From assembly GCF_002307355.1 (NCBI RefSeq), contig NZ_CP017481.1, positions 3,162,001 through 3,226,000 on the forward strand: a stretch of DNA of 64,000 nucleotides. The letters are read 5' to 3'. Below, in pieces: positions 1 through 10,706 of this stretch; position 1 is the stretch's first letter, and every line of letters begins with the position of its first letter. Origin of the DNA: Pectobacterium polaris (GTDB lineage: Bacteria > Pseudomonadota > Gammaproteobacteria > Enterobacterales > Enterobacteriaceae). The translations under genes and the position numbers were made by a program. The notes under the pieces were generated by a model, which had not been told where the DNA came from, made no database searches, and worked only from the letters and a program-made list of their open reading frames with translations.

Positions 1-1939
<1,939 letters not shown>

Positions 1940-1944
1940 CGTCA

Positions 1945-2844
1945 TCACTCCATCATTTTTTCAATAGGCAGGACCAGAATGGAGCTGGCACCTAATGATT
2001 TCAGCTTCTCCATGGTTTCCCAGAACAGCGTTTCGCTACTGACCATGTGCATGGCAACACGACGCTGATCGCCGGCCAGCGGCAGAATGGTCGGGCGCTC
2101 GGCACCAGGCAACAGGGCAATGATTTCGTCCAGACGTTCGCTAGGCGCGTGCAGCATGATGTATTTTGATTCACGTGCCTGAATTACGCCTTGCATACGG
2201 GTCAGCAGTTTGTCGATTAGCTGCTGTTTCTCTGCTGGCATTTCACCGTCGCGCTGAATCAGGCAGGCCTTGGAACGGTAAATAACTTCGACTTCGCGCA
2301 GTCCGTTGGCTTCCAGCGTGGCACCGGTTGATACCAGATCGCAGATAGCATCGGCCAGACCGGCACGCGGTGCTACTTCGACGGAACCGTTGAGCAGACA
2401 GGATTTGAAATTGACAGATTGTCTGTCGAGATATTGTTTGAGCAGGTGAGGATAAGAGGTGGCGATACGTTTGTTTTGCAGACATTCAGGACCGGTATAG
2501 GCTTCGTCCAGCGGCATCGCCAGCGACAGGCGGCAACCGCCGAAATCCAGACGACGCAGCGTGAAGTAACGCGGATCTTCGCCCTGTGCACGACGGTTTA
2601 ACAGCTCTTCTTCCAGCACGTTTTCGCCGATGATGCCCAGATCGACCACGCCATCCATCACCAAACCGGGGATATCGTCATCGCGTACGCGCAGGATATC
2701 AATCGGCATATTCTCTGCGAACGCGATCAGACGCTGTTGCTGTAAGTTGATTTTGATCCCACAGCGTGCCAGCAGTTCGCGTGAATCGTCGCTCAGGCGG
2801 CCTGACTTCTGCATTGCTATCCGTAAACGTGTTTTATCCAGCAT
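1945..2844 (-). CDS. hisG: ATP phosphoribosyltransferase, long form
   Basis: First and feedback-controlled step of histidine synthesis: ATP plus PRPP gives phosphoribosyl-ATP. The 299-residue length is the long, HisZ-independent form with a C-terminal ACT-like regulatory domain (about residue 225 on), as in E. coli. Visible features are [21 protein letters not shown] at the N-terminus, the [15 protein letters not shown] segment, and the [18 protein letters not shown]-binding loop near residues 170-185. It is the first structural gene after the hisL leader and attenuator and runs directly into hisD. Confidence 0.97.
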   Translation of the reverse strand: MLDKTRLRIAMQKSGRLSDDSRELLARCGIKINLQQQRLIAFAENMPIDILRVRDDDIPGLVMDGVVDLGIIGENVLEEELLNRRAQGEDPRYFTLRRLDFGGCRLSLAMPLDEAYTGPECLQNKRIATSYPHLLKQYLDRQSVNFKSCLLNGSVEVAPRAGLADAICDLVSTGATLEANGLREVEVIYRSKACLIQRDGEMPAEKQQLIDKLLTRMQGVIQARESKYIMLHAPSERLDEIIALLPGAERPTILPLAGDQRRVAMHMVSSETLFWETMEKLKSLGASSILVLPIEKMME

Positions 2845-2902
2845 GGAAACCTCATTAACCTGTCAAATTTAAATTTTTGGAAATAGAGCGCGCATAAAAA
2901 AA

Positions 2903-2927
2903 CCCTCGGAAGTTGATCTTCCGAGGG
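2903..2927 (-). terminator. his operon attenuator terminator
   Basis: A perfect 10-bp stem (2903-2912 with 2918-2927) and a 5-base loop is followed on the minus strand by a run of seven U residues (2896-2902). It lies between the hisL stop and hisG. This is the terminator arm of the classical his attenuator: stalling on the histidine codons of hisL lets the operon mRNA fold without it. Confidence 0.9.
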
Positions 2928-2990
2928 CTCTCTTTGTGTTCTGCGCCACTGGAAGATCTTAACGTCTTCCAGCACCAACTGCCCGAAAGA

Positions 2991-3038
2991 CTAATCAGGA
3001 TGATGGTGATGATGGTGGTTAAACAGAACGCGTGTCAT
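2991..3038 (-). CDS. hisL: his operon leader peptide
   Basis: A 15-residue ORF on the minus strand, MTRVLFNHHHHHHPD, with six consecutive histidine codons. It is nearly the E. coli/Salmonella HisL peptide, which has seven. Scarcity of charged tRNA-His stalls the ribosome in the His run and prevents the terminator at 2903-2927 from forming. It was found by reading the sequence upstream of hisG. Function is known for the family, and here position, peptide and terminator all agree. Confidence 0.95.
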   Translation of the reverse strand: MTRVLFNHHHHHHPD

Positions 3039-3594
3039 AAGTTGTCTCTTTGTTGTGTCAATGATTGTTAAATCAATAGCTGCTGCTTACTAGATAACCT
3101 AAACCATGTATGGGCCCTCGTGCAACTCTTTTTTAGCGCTGATTGGGGGTACGCATTGTTGTGTGAGCAGTTGAGTTGAAAGAGCGGGGGGCGAACAAAG
3201 CACATGAGTATCAAAATCTAATAGATAATAATGGATATAAACTATATTGAAGTTAACGATAAGGATAATAAATGATAATTCTATGAATGCATGATTTTGT
3301 TTTTTTATTAAATGCTAATTTAATTCTCTTTGGGGAAGTTGTAAGATATTTCATAAGAGTTGGTCTTATACGCATCACTAATTTAATGATTCTTGTGAGA
3401 ACGAGAAAAATTAGTGATGCGACATAATAGTCACTGTCTGAAATGTGTATTTAAATTATTGCTGGAATGATATAGCTATCAAACTAATAGTGTGATTGGT
3501 TTTTTATAACGTTAAGGTCGTAGTGTGGAGAAATATTTCCCATTGCTAATAAAAAGTAGAAGTTAATTTATGTGATTAATATAAGGATATAGAA
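3039..3594. other. AT-rich intergenic region between hisL and the orphan secreted gene
   Basis: A 556-base stretch without a convincing ORF. The part near hisL should hold the his promoter, which I could not place with confidence. From about 3200 the composition turns clearly AT-rich compared with flanking genes. It contains the inverted repeat at 3371-3421, and a ribosome binding site AAGGA (3582-3586) for the next gene. Confidence 0.6.
3371..3421. repeat. 14-bp perfect inverted repeat in AT-rich DNA
   Basis: CGCATCACTAATTT at 3371-3384 is exactly reverse-complementary to 3408-3421, with a 23-base spacer. No U-run follows either side, so it is not a classical terminator. It could be an operator, a cruciform, or the ends of a small lost element. 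It lies about 175 bases upstream of the orphan secreted gene. Function unknown. Confidence 0.6.
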
Positions 3595-4023
3595 ATGAAA
3601 TACAGTGTACGATCTTGCTTAATGATAGGAGCGCTGGCGCTCTATGGTTCTTTCTCCATTGCTGATGTTATCGCTGAAACAACAAGGCCAGCAGTAATTA
3701 AATATTCTGTTTATGGAGGTGAAGAACTGGTAAGAGTCGCACAGGATTGGAATGCAACATTCCCATCTTTAGTAACTAAAGGTGCCACGCAAACAGGCTC
3801 TTTTCCGATGTACAATACCTACAGCCAATATTCGACAAATGTTACATATCAAAACAAAGCTGGAGAGAAATGTAAATTTACAGCGGGATATGTGTTAAAT
3901 AATATTGGCCCAGTGTTTAGTTCTTCGGCAGAGAAACTAACGTCAGGTGCATATTGCTCAATTAGCATCTATCCTCGATATAGCAAACCATACGAATTCA
4001 CTATGGACATATCAATGTTTTAA
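3595..4023 (+). CDS. Small secreted protein of unknown function
   Basis: Encodes 142 residues that I do not recognise. The first ~28 residues look like a Sec signal peptide: MKYSVR, a hydrophobic core (CLMIGALALYGSFSIA), then a likely cleavage site around ADVIAE. The mature part is rich in Tyr, Ser, Thr and Asn and has exactly two cysteines (about residues 93 and 121), which could form one disulfide in the periplasm or outside the cell. AAGGA seven to eight bases before ATG 3595 supports the start, and a strong terminator follows at 4046-4079, so it is probably monocistronic. Codon use and upstream DNA are AT-rich compared with neighbours, suggesting acquisition. E. coli has yefM-yoeB near this position; this ORF resembles neither. 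Confidence 0.75.
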   Translation: MKYSVRSCLMIGALALYGSFSIADVIAETTRPAVIKYSVYGGEELVRVAQDWNATFPSLVTKGATQTGSFPMYNTYSQYSTNVTYQNKAGEKCKFTAGYVLNNIGPVFSSSAEKLTSGAYCSISIYPRYSKPYEFTMDISMF

Positions 4024-4045
4024 TGATTAATCGTTCATTCTATTC

Positions 4046-4079
4046 ACGTTGGGGATGCTAATGCACGCCCCAACGTTTT
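4046..4079 (+). terminator. Intrinsic terminator of the secreted-protein gene
   Basis: A 9-bp stem (4046-4054 with 4068-4076) and 13-base loop followed by TTTT, 22 bases after the stop at 4023. Confidence 0.75.
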
Positions 4080-4112
4080 CTCTGATTAACCGCTGCATGT
4101 TATCCCATCAAG

Positions 4113-4141
4113 TTGTTGTCTCTTGTCCCATCAAATATTAT
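4113..4141 (+). promoter_or_regulatory. Candidate sigma-70 promoter for yeeZ
   Basis: TTGTTG (4113-4118), a 17-base spacer and TATTAT (4136-4141), about 120 bases upstream of yeeZ and downstream of the preceding terminator. Called from consensus match and position only. Confidence 0.4.
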
Positions 4142-4263
4142 CGCTCTCCTGCTAAAGGTGATGAACAGCTATAATGACGGTTTAGCATCATAGGGTGAGC
4201 ATCGTTTATCTTATTAGCACCACGATAGCCGAAGTAAGATGATTCCTCATGAGGGGGATGGCA

Positions 4264-5106
4264 ATGAAAAAAGTATCGATTGTTGGATTGGGCTGGTTGG
4301 GTATGCCACTGGCTCTGGCGCTGAATGGGCACGGCTACCACGTGACAGGGACGAAAACCACTCAGGATGGCGTGGAAGCGGCGCGAATGAGCGGCATTGA
4401 GTGCTATCAACTGGCGCTGACGCCGGAACTGGAATGCGACGCAGACGAGCTTAGCGCGCTATTACAGGTTGACGTGTTGATCGTGACCTTGCCCGCCAGC
4501 CGAACGGCGGAAGGGGGCGAAGGGTATGCGCAAGCGGTACAGCAACTGGTGAATATGGCGCGTGTGTTTCATGTCCCGCGTATTATCTTCACCAGTTCAA
4601 CCTCGGTTTATGGCGATAGCAGCGGCACGGCAAAAGAAAACTCGCCGCTACAGCCGACGACGGTAGCAGGGAAAACGCTGGTGTCCCTCGAACAGTGGTT
4701 GCAGCATCTACCTGATACCTCCGTGGATATCTTGCGTCTTGCGGGGCTGGTCGGCGGTGAACGCCATCCTGGGCGTTTCCTTGCGGGCAAAACCAATCTG
4801 CCGCGCGGTAACCAGGGCGTGAATCTGGTGCATCAGGAAGATGTGCTGGCGGCGATCCTGCTGCTACTTAAGCTACCAAACGGTGGGCATATCTATAACC
4901 TGTGTGCGCCAGAACATCCGGCCAAACAGGATTTTTACCCTGAGCAGGCGCGCAGATTGCACCTGTCTCCGCCGCAGTTTGCACCCGTAACCGACAGCGA
5001 TCAGGGGAAGATTGTTGATGGGCAGCGTATCTGCCATGAACTTGGGTTTGAGTATCAGTACCCTAATCCTTCAACGATGCCGCTGAACGAGGGTTTGTCG
5101 CGCTAA
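4264..5106 (+). CDS. yeeZ: NAD(P)-binding epimerase-like protein YeeZ
   Basis: Encodes 280 residues very close to E. coli YeeZ (274), an extended short-chain dehydrogenase/epimerase-fold protein of unknown substrate. It has the Rossmann start MKKVSIVGLGWLGMPLA, then IIFTSSTSVYGD, DILRLAGLVGGERHPGRF, NLVHQEDV and GGHIYNLCAPEHP. I place the start at ATG 4264, six bases after the purine-rich GAGGGGG; an upstream in-frame ATG at 4249 has no ribosome binding site. In E. coli yeeZ is also close to hisL, so this is the ancestral location. No catalytic role should be assigned from sequence alone. Confidence 0.93.
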   Translation: MKKVSIVGLGWLGMPLALALNGHGYHVTGTKTTQDGVEAARMSGIECYQLALTPELECDADELSALLQVDVLIVTLPASRTAEGGEGYAQAVQQLVNMARVFHVPRIIFTSSTSVYGDSSGTAKENSPLQPTTVAGKTLVSLEQWLQHLPDTSVDILRLAGLVGGERHPGRFLAGKTNLPRGNQGVNLVHQEDVLAAILLLLKLPNGGHIYNLCAPEHPAKQDFYPEQARRLHLSPPQFAPVTDSDQGKIVDGQRICHELGFEYQYPNPSTMPLNEGLSR

Positions 5107-5178
5107 CCGCAATGCGTGCTGCTTTATTTGCCACGATGTTTGCCACGATTTTTTGATACCGCAACAGGGGTTCTGATA

Positions 5179-5207
5179 CGCCCGGATGTGTGTGAAGCAT
5201 CCGGGCG
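5179..5207. terminator. Stem-loop between the convergent yeeZ and chemoreceptor genes
   Basis: A perfect 10-bp GC-rich stem (5179-5188 with 5198-5207) with a 9-base loop, just past the chemoreceptor stop at 5215. There is no clear U-run on either strand, so it may protect mRNA ends rather than terminate alone. Confidence 0.5.
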
Positions 5208-5214
5208 AGAGGTG

Positions 5215-7167
5215 TTAAAACGACGTCCAGTCGCCTTCTGACGATGCGGCTTTTTTGTCTGTCGTTGACACACGTTTTGGCAGCGCGTGTCGTGACGTAG
5301 AGGATGATGGGCGTGAGCCCGCGCGGTTATCCGATTGGGACACTCGGAAGTGCTCAAGCAGCTTCTCCAACAGCACGGCCTGTTCTTCCAGCGAGTTGGC
5401 AGAAATGGAGGATTCCATTACCAGCGAGGCGTTCTGCTGCGTCGTGGTGTCCAGTTCACTGATCGCCTGTGCAATTTGCCCAATTCCCCGACTCTGTTCT
5501 TCAGAGGCGGAGGAAATTTCTCCCATGATGTCGTTCACGCGGGAAACGGAATCGACGATTTGCTCCATGGTTTCTCCTGCAACCGCCACAAGATGACTCC
5601 CCGCATTGGTGCGCTCAACGGACTCTGCGATCAGGGACTCAATGTCTTTGGCGGCCTGAGAGCTGCGCTGCGATAAACTGCGAACTTCGCCTGCGACCAC
5701 GGCAAAACCACGTCCTTGTTCACCGGCACGCGCGGCTTCCACCGCCGCGTTCAGCGCCAGAATGTTGGTCTGGAAAGCAATGCTATTGATGACGGTAGTA
5801 ATATCGGCGATTTTTTTGGAGCTGGCCGCGATATTGTCCATGGTCGTCACAACCTGTTTCACGACTTCGCCGCCTTTCAGCGCATTCTTGGAGGCATCGG
5901 CAGCGATCTGGCTGGCATGTTTGGCGTTGTCGGCGTTGTTTTTCACCGTTGACGTCAATTCTTCCATGCTAGCCGCGGTTTCAACGACGGCTGCCGACTG
6001 CTGCTCGGTGCGCGATGATAGATCGCTATTGCCTGTGGCAATTTTGCTTGCCGACTGGCTGACGCTACCGACGCTATCCCGCACTTCGGAGATAACGTGA
6101 CGCAGCTGTTCATTCATCGTCCCCATCGCGTGAGTGAGTCGCCCCAGTTCATCGTGGCGATCGGTCTGAATTGAGGTGGTTAGATCGCCACTGGCAATAC
6201 GTTCCGCCAGCGACAGGTTATGGATGATGGGTCTGGTGATAATCCGGGTGATGTAGATCGAAATAATGATACCGATGATGACGGCGATGAGACCGATAAT
6301 CATGGTAATGGTGGCGGAGTTATAGGCCAGTTCATCGTTTTTCGCTTTGATAATGGCCGTCAGCGCGTTGATGTCTGCGCTGCTTTTCGTTCCTGCTCTC
6401 ATGACCAGATATTCTGCTTTTTTCACGTCATCAAAAGCGGTGTAATAGTCTGCATTAATCTGTTGATATTGCTTGATGTAATTTCGCAATGCGTCAGCCT
6501 GACCTTTCAGATCGGCAGGTAAAATCGGTAAGGCCTGATAGGCTGATTCCGTTTCCGCATAACGGTTATTCAGTGCAGTGATTGTTTTCTCATCTTTTGT
6601 TATTTGCAGCTCATAACTCAGCTTTTGCACTTCACTTAACAAGAAAGCCAATCTGCTCATCGCGTAATAAGCATCGTTATCGGGGAATGAGCTGGTGCTA
6701 TGAATGGTCTGTGCAACAGGTTCCAGCGTGGCTTGTGCATGCAGCTGATTCATTTTTCCCTGAATCCCAACCGCTTTTTGTGTTGCAACAGACATACCGG
6801 ATACCGATGTCTGAAAGCCCTCTAAGTTTTCTTTTAAGCTATTGATGTGGCCTAACTCATCGGCGCTCCAGGCCAGAGTTTTTGCGCTGTCTGTTAAGTC
6901 TGTCGCGCTTTTAACAAATTTCGCCAGAATATCTTTTGTCTTCTCATCGGGGGCGTAGAAATATTTCACGCGGTTTATTTTTGCCTGAAATACCTCAATA
7001 TTGATGCTGTAAATAAGATTGGTTTTTTCATAGATATCTTTGATGTCTTTAAATCTTTTTGTACTAAGCGATGAGGCAACAATAACGAGTAATAAAATAA
7101 TGCCAAATCCCGCATACAGTTTATGTGCGATTTTTGTGTTACGGATTCGACTAGCAAGATTCTGCAT
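5215..7167 (-). CDS. Methyl-accepting chemotaxis protein (first of a pair)
   Basis: A 650-residue transmembrane chemoreceptor. There is a cytoplasmic tip, then TM1 (about residues 16-34), a periplasmic all-helical sensing region of about 250 residues, TM2 (about 287-309), a HAMP domain, and the signalling coiled coil. The coiled coil holds the invariant hairpin [30 protein letters not shown] and methylation-type segments ([21 protein letters not shown]). The long helical sensor resembles the helical bimodular class known from Pseudomonas McpS, which binds TCA-cycle acids; this assignment is by length and helical pattern only. The C-terminal WTSF fits the aromatic-x-x-aromatic CheR/CheB-tethering pentapeptide. 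It lies next to a paralogue and a citrate locus, so an organic-acid ligand is plausible but unproven. Confidence 0.93.
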   Translation of the reverse strand: MQNLASRIRNTKIAHKLYAGFGIILLLVIVASSLSTKRFKDIKDIYEKTNLIYSINIEVFQAKINRVKYFYAPDEKTKDILAKFVKSATDLTDSAKTLAWSADELGHINSLKENLEGFQTSVSGMSVATQKAVGIQGKMNQLHAQATLEPVAQTIHSTSSFPDNDAYYAMSRLAFLLSEVQKLSYELQITKDEKTITALNNRYAETESAYQALPILPADLKGQADALRNYIKQYQQINADYYTAFDDVKKAEYLVMRAGTKSSADINALTAIIKAKNDELAYNSATITMIIGLIAVIIGIIISIYITRIITRPIIHNLSLAERIASGDLTTSIQTDRHDELGRLTHAMGTMNEQLRHVISEVRDSVGSVSQSASKIATGNSDLSSRTEQQSAAVVETAASMEELTSTVKNNADNAKHASQIAADASKNALKGGEVVKQVVTTMDNIAASSKKIADITTVINSIAFQTNILALNAAVEAARAGEQGRGFAVVAGEVRSLSQRSSQAAKDIESLIAESVERTNAGSHLVAVAGETMEQIVDSVSRVNDIMGEISSASEEQSRGIGQIAQAISELDTTTQQNASLVMESSISANSLEEQAVLLEKLLEHFRVSQSDNRAGSRPSSSTSRHALPKRVSTTDKKAASSEGDWTSF

Positions 7168-7277
7168 TATAACTCTCCATGTATAACGATTTTAGTAATA
7201 ATGACTACGGTTTTATTGCTAACGATTATTTCACTGTTAACGACGATGTCGTTTCTAACTACTGTAACTACTATGAG

Positions 7278-7304
7278 TTATCGGGTTTTCTTATCACGAT
7301 GTTA
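7278..7304 (-). promoter_or_regulatory. Candidate sigma-28 (FliA) promoter of the first chemoreceptor
   Basis: On the minus strand, TAACATCG, 11 bases, then CCCGATAA. The -10 matches GCCGATAA at 7 of 8 positions, but the -35 matches TAAAGTTT at only about half. It is about 110 bases upstream of ATG 7167. Chemoreceptor genes are usual FliA targets. Confidence 0.35.
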
Positions 7305-7455
7305 GAGCCAAAGTAGGGGATAATAACATTTTGTGATGGGTATCAAAGCGGGCTGTGCAAATGCATAGTCTTTTATGGGAATACGGCCAAAATAACGTAG
7401 CTTACTGATTATTTAACGATTTATTTATCATTGAAATAATATTCTATTGGTGAAT

Positions 7456-7482
7456 TCAGCCCTGACGTCATATCAGGGCTGA
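7456..7482. terminator. Stem-loop downstream of the second chemoreceptor
   Basis: A 10-bp perfect stem (7456-7465 with 7473-7482) with a 7-base loop, 26 bases past the stop at 7508. No U-run, so it may be a 3' end stabiliser or a Rho-associated site. Confidence 0.45.
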
Positions 7483-7507
7483 GGGATCGAACGTTAGAAG
7501 TTAGGAG

Positions 7508-9442
7508 TTAGAACGTTGTCCAGCCTGAGTCCTGCGACTGTTTTGATGCAGGCGGCAGGCGTTTCTGCTGTGGCGGTAAACCTGAGAGACTTGTTTTGGA
7601 TTTGCGCCCTTCGTGATCGGATAGGCGGAAATTCGCTACCATGCTTTCCAGTATCGCAGACTGTTCTTCCAGCGAGTTAGCGGAGATCGAGGATTCCATC
7701 ACCAGCGCTGCATTCTGCTGTGTGGTGGTGTCCAGTTCGCTGATGGCACGGGAGATTTGCTCAATGCCGCGGCTTTGCTCATCGGAGGCGGAGGCAATTT
7801 CCCCCATGATGTCGTTAACCCGCGAGACAGAGGAGACAATCTGATCCATCGCCGTTCCCGCATTGGCGACTAACTGCGTACCCACATTAATACGCGACAC
7901 TGATTCAGATATCAGGCTGGCGATTTCTTTTGCGGCTTGCGAGGTGCGTTGAGAAAGTGTCCGCACCTCGCTGGCAACCACGGCAAATCCACGGCCTTGC
8001 TCACCGGCTCGCGCGGCTTCTACCGCGGCGTTCAGCGCCAGAATATTGGTCTGGAACGCAATGCTGTTGATAACGGCAGTAATGTCGGCAATCTTCCGTG
8101 AGCTGTCTGAAATGCCTGACATGGTATCAACCACATTCCGAACCACTTCGCCGCCTTTGTGCGCATTTTGCGAGGCTTCGGTACTGATTTGGCTCGCCTG
8201 TTTGGCGTTCTCGGCGTTGTTTTTCACGGTCGACGTCAGTTCTTCCATACTGGCGGCGGTTTCTACTACGGCGGCAGACTGCTGCTCGGTGCGCGAGGAG
8301 AGGTCGCTATTACCCGCGGCAATCTTGGCCGCAGAGGTTGACACGCTGTCCACGCTGTCACGCACATCGCTGATCATATGGCGCAGCTTTTCGTTCATTC
8401 TCCCCATGGCGGCCGTTAGCTGACCCAGCTCATCATCGCGATCGGCCACGATGGTTGAGGTTAGATCGCCTGCGGCGATTTTTTCCGCCAGAGAAAGGTT
8501 GTGAATCACAGGGCGGGTGATTTGGCGGGTAATCAGCAGCGAGATGATAATGCCGATCACGATGGCGATGAGGCCAATGATCATCGTGATAGTCGCGGAA
8601 CCGTATGCCAGTGCGTCATTCTTCTCTTTGACGATAGCGATAAGCGCTTTAATGGAGGCGCTGCTTTTATCTCCGCCGACCTTCACGCCGTCTTCGGCTT
8701 TTTTCAGGCCGTTGATGCTCTGGAAGTAGTCAGCGTTGAGCTTTTTATAGCTGGTGACATAGCTTCGCAGGCCCTCGGCGGCGACCTGTTGTTCAGGCGT
8801 CAGTGCCGCAGTGGCGGCCTGATAGCTGCTGTCAAAGCGACCAAAAGCCTCATCAAGCTTCTTCGCGGCATCGGCATTTTGCTTAAGCTGTAGTTCATAG
8901 GATAACTGCTTGAGTTCTGAAACCTGCGCTGCCAAATCTTCAGCCTGATATTGCGTCGTGCTATCAGAAGGCTGCTGGCGCAGTTTGGCGTAAAAATCCG
9001 TAGTAATGTTTTGACCGTTGGCGGCGCTGATTTTGTCGCGATTTTCTACCACGCGCTGCGTGGCTTTCCCCATCTCGGTGATCGCGTTCTGGAATTCGGT
9101 CAGATTCTGGCCGAGATCGTTGACGAGGGGCGCGCCTTCTGGACTCCATGAGAGCGTTTTCGCTTCCGTGGTTAACTCCGATGCATGTTTAACGAAGCCC
9201 GCCATGGTTTCACGCGACTTCTCTTCATACGAATAAAAATACTTCAGGCGGTTTATTTTGGCCTGAAAGACTTCGATGTTGATGTTGTAAATAAGATTGG
9301 TTTTTTCATAGATATCACGAATTTCTCTGAAGCGACCTGCGCTCAGTAGCGATGCAATGATGACCAGTAGCAGGATCACCCCAAACCCAAGATACAGCTT
9401 TTGGGATATTTTAAGATTTCTAATTTTTTTGGCTAAGAACAT
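7508..9442 (-). CDS. Methyl-accepting chemotaxis protein (second of a pair)
   Basis: A 644-residue paralogue of the adjacent receptor with the same plan: TM1 ([20 protein letters not shown]), a ~250-residue helical periplasmic sensor, TM2 ([24 protein letters not shown]), HAMP, and the signalling domain with the same hairpin tip. The cytoplasmic halves are nearly identical between the pair, and so is the first part of the sensor ([24 protein letters not shown]). The middle of the sensor differs, as expected for duplication followed by change of ligand. It ends in SGWTTF, again a CheR-tethering type tail. The start is ATG 9442 with GGAGAG upstream; an in-frame start at 9487 would add 15 unlikely residues. 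Confidence 0.93.
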   Translation of the reverse strand: MFLAKKIRNLKISQKLYLGFGVILLLVIIASLLSAGRFREIRDIYEKTNLIYNINIEVFQAKINRLKYFYSYEEKSRETMAGFVKHASELTTEAKTLSWSPEGAPLVNDLGQNLTEFQNAITEMGKATQRVVENRDKISAANGQNITTDFYAKLRQQPSDSTTQYQAEDLAAQVSELKQLSYELQLKQNADAAKKLDEAFGRFDSSYQAATAALTPEQQVAAEGLRSYVTSYKKLNADYFQSINGLKKAEDGVKVGGDKSSASIKALIAIVKEKNDALAYGSATITMIIGLIAIVIGIIISLLITRQITRPVIHNLSLAEKIAAGDLTSTIVADRDDELGQLTAAMGRMNEKLRHMISDVRDSVDSVSTSAAKIAAGNSDLSSRTEQQSAAVVETAASMEELTSTVKNNAENAKQASQISTEASQNAHKGGEVVRNVVDTMSGISDSSRKIADITAVINSIAFQTNILALNAAVEAARAGEQGRGFAVVASEVRTLSQRTSQAAKEIASLISESVSRINVGTQLVANAGTAMDQIVSSVSRVNDIMGEIASASDEQSRGIEQISRAISELDTTTQQNAALVMESSISANSLEEQSAILESMVANFRLSDHEGRKSKTSLSGLPPQQKRLPPASKQSQDSGWTTF

Positions 9443-9508
9443 GACGTCTCTCCGGGGATGAATTACTGGTGTCAGGTAAAAAATCAATCAAGGTATGACC
9501 CATAATGC

Positions 9509-9535
9509 TTATCGGATTTATAGTGGTTTTTTTTA
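9509..9535 (-). promoter_or_regulatory. Candidate sigma-28 (FliA) promoter of the second chemoreceptor
   Basis: On the minus strand, TAAAAAAA, 11 bases, then TCCGATAA. The -10 matches at 7 of 8 positions, and the -35 has the TAAA core. It lies about 67 bases upstream of ATG 9442. Confidence 0.4.
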
Positions 9536-9868
9536 GTGTGAGTGAAGAAACTAATAATAATTTGTGAGGCTTCTCTCTTATTTTTGGACAACTGCACAGC
9601 AGGCACCGGTTGAATTACCAATCTGCGTTATGTTAACCGTTATAAGAATAAACACAGAAAATCGTGATTGTTTTTTTAATTTTTAAAAACTTGAGAGGAA
9701 ATGGGTTAATTTAGACATATATTGAAATATAAGTAGGATGAAAATAACGAATAGTTAAGTTTGGACGTAATATTGCTGACGCGTACCCAAGTAGTGAATG
9801 ACGTTATTACTTTATCTGACTTTTATCTCAATTTTTATCGTACATCATCGTCTGGCTGCGCTGGATGC

Positions 9869-9897
9869 CCTATGACGGCTAACCTCGCCGTCATAGG
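9869..9897. terminator. Stem-loop after the citB-like gene
   Basis: An 11-bp perfect stem (9869-9879 with 9887-9897) with a 7-base loop, just beyond the regulator stop at 9913. No clear U-run follows on the minus strand. Confidence 0.5.
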
Positions 9898-9912
9898 ACA
9901 GGGCTACAAGAT

Positions 9913-10614
9913 CTAGCCGCTGCTTTTTGTGCGATACAGCCGACGTGGATGACCAATCTTGCCGTAACGCATTTCGATATCGAGGAACTGATTTTCAACG
10001 CAGAACTCTAGGTAACGGCGCGCCGTCGTTTTACTGAGTCCGGTTTTTTCGACGATATCATCGACAGAAAAGAGTGTATCGCCGCCATCGTTGGCAAAAA
10101 TCTGCTTGATCAGCCCCAGCGTGTTCTCTTCAATGCCTTTTGCTGATGAGGAGGTGGCTGTGCCGGACGATTGCAGCTGATAGAGAATATCGACGTTCTG
10201 CTGATCGACAATTTTGTAAGTGTGCTGGGTTTTCACGAATTGAATAAATCGCTCCAGCGAAGAGCGCAGCCGTGGGTAGGAAAGCGGTTTGATAATGTAG
10301 TCAAAGGCCCCGCAGCGAATCGCCTGAGCGCAGGTATTCATATCGCTGGCGGCGGTAATAAAGATGACGGAACAATCCATCCCTTTTAGTAGTTGGCTTT
10401 CAATCAGCGACACCCCTTCGCCGTCAGGCAAATAGTTATCCAGCAGGATCAGGCGCGGCCTGTGCTGCTGAAGGAGCTTTTTGGCTTCAAAAAGCGTAGC
10501 GGCAATCCCTACGACACGCAGATTGAAATGTTTCTCAATAAATTCAGCATGAATATTTGCCAGCTTACTTTCATCTTCAACGATTAAAACATCGAAATGT
10601 TCAGTGTGCTGCAT
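9913..10614 (-). CDS. citB: Response regulator of citrate metabolism (CitB/DpiA family)
   Basis: A 233-residue response regulator. The receiver domain (about 1-125) has the acidic pocket in VLIVEDESK, the phospho-acceptor Asp in LILLDNYLPDGEG (about residue 58), the Thr in FITAASD, and the Lys in YIIKPLSY. The C-terminal part (about 165-225) is the CitB-type helix-turn-helix (SVDDIVEKTGLSKTTARRYLEFC). Such proteins bind AT-rich sites in the citS/citC promoters after phosphorylation by CitA. The partner kinase lies immediately upstream, 92 bases away, in the same orientation, and divergent citS follows. The E. coli name would be dpiA. Confidence 0.92.
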   Translation of the reverse strand: MQHTEHFDVLIVEDESKLANIHAEFIEKHFNLRVVGIAATLFEAKKLLQQHRPRLILLDNYLPDGEGVSLIESQLLKGMDCSVIFITAASDMNTCAQAIRCGAFDYIIKPLSYPRLRSSLERFIQFVKTQHTYKIVDQQNVDILYQLQSSGTATSSSAKGIEENTLGLIKQIFANDGGDTLFSVDDIVEKTGLSKTTARRYLEFCVENQFLDIEMRYGKIGHPRRLYRTKSSG

Positions 10615-10706
10615 GGTGTAAATCCCTGTTAGTCTCTGAATTATAAAATAGTGTGTCCGCTATACCTCAAGCGGTCTGTGCGTTATTCAATACGCTGCCG
10701 CTCAAA

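Larger units (their letters stand above)
7168..7507. other. Intergenic region between the two chemoreceptor genes
   Basis: 340 bases, AT-rich, without a credible gene. It holds the candidate flagellar-type promoter for the downstream chemoreceptor (7278-7304) and a stem-loop after the upstream one (7456-7482). Confidence 0.6.
9488..9912. other. Intergenic region between chemoreceptor and citB-like gene
   Basis: About 425 bases with no credible gene. It holds a candidate FliA promoter (9509-9535) and a stem-loop after the regulator gene (9869-9897). The middle (about 9600-9840) is AT-rich and I see nothing further in it. Confidence 0.6.
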
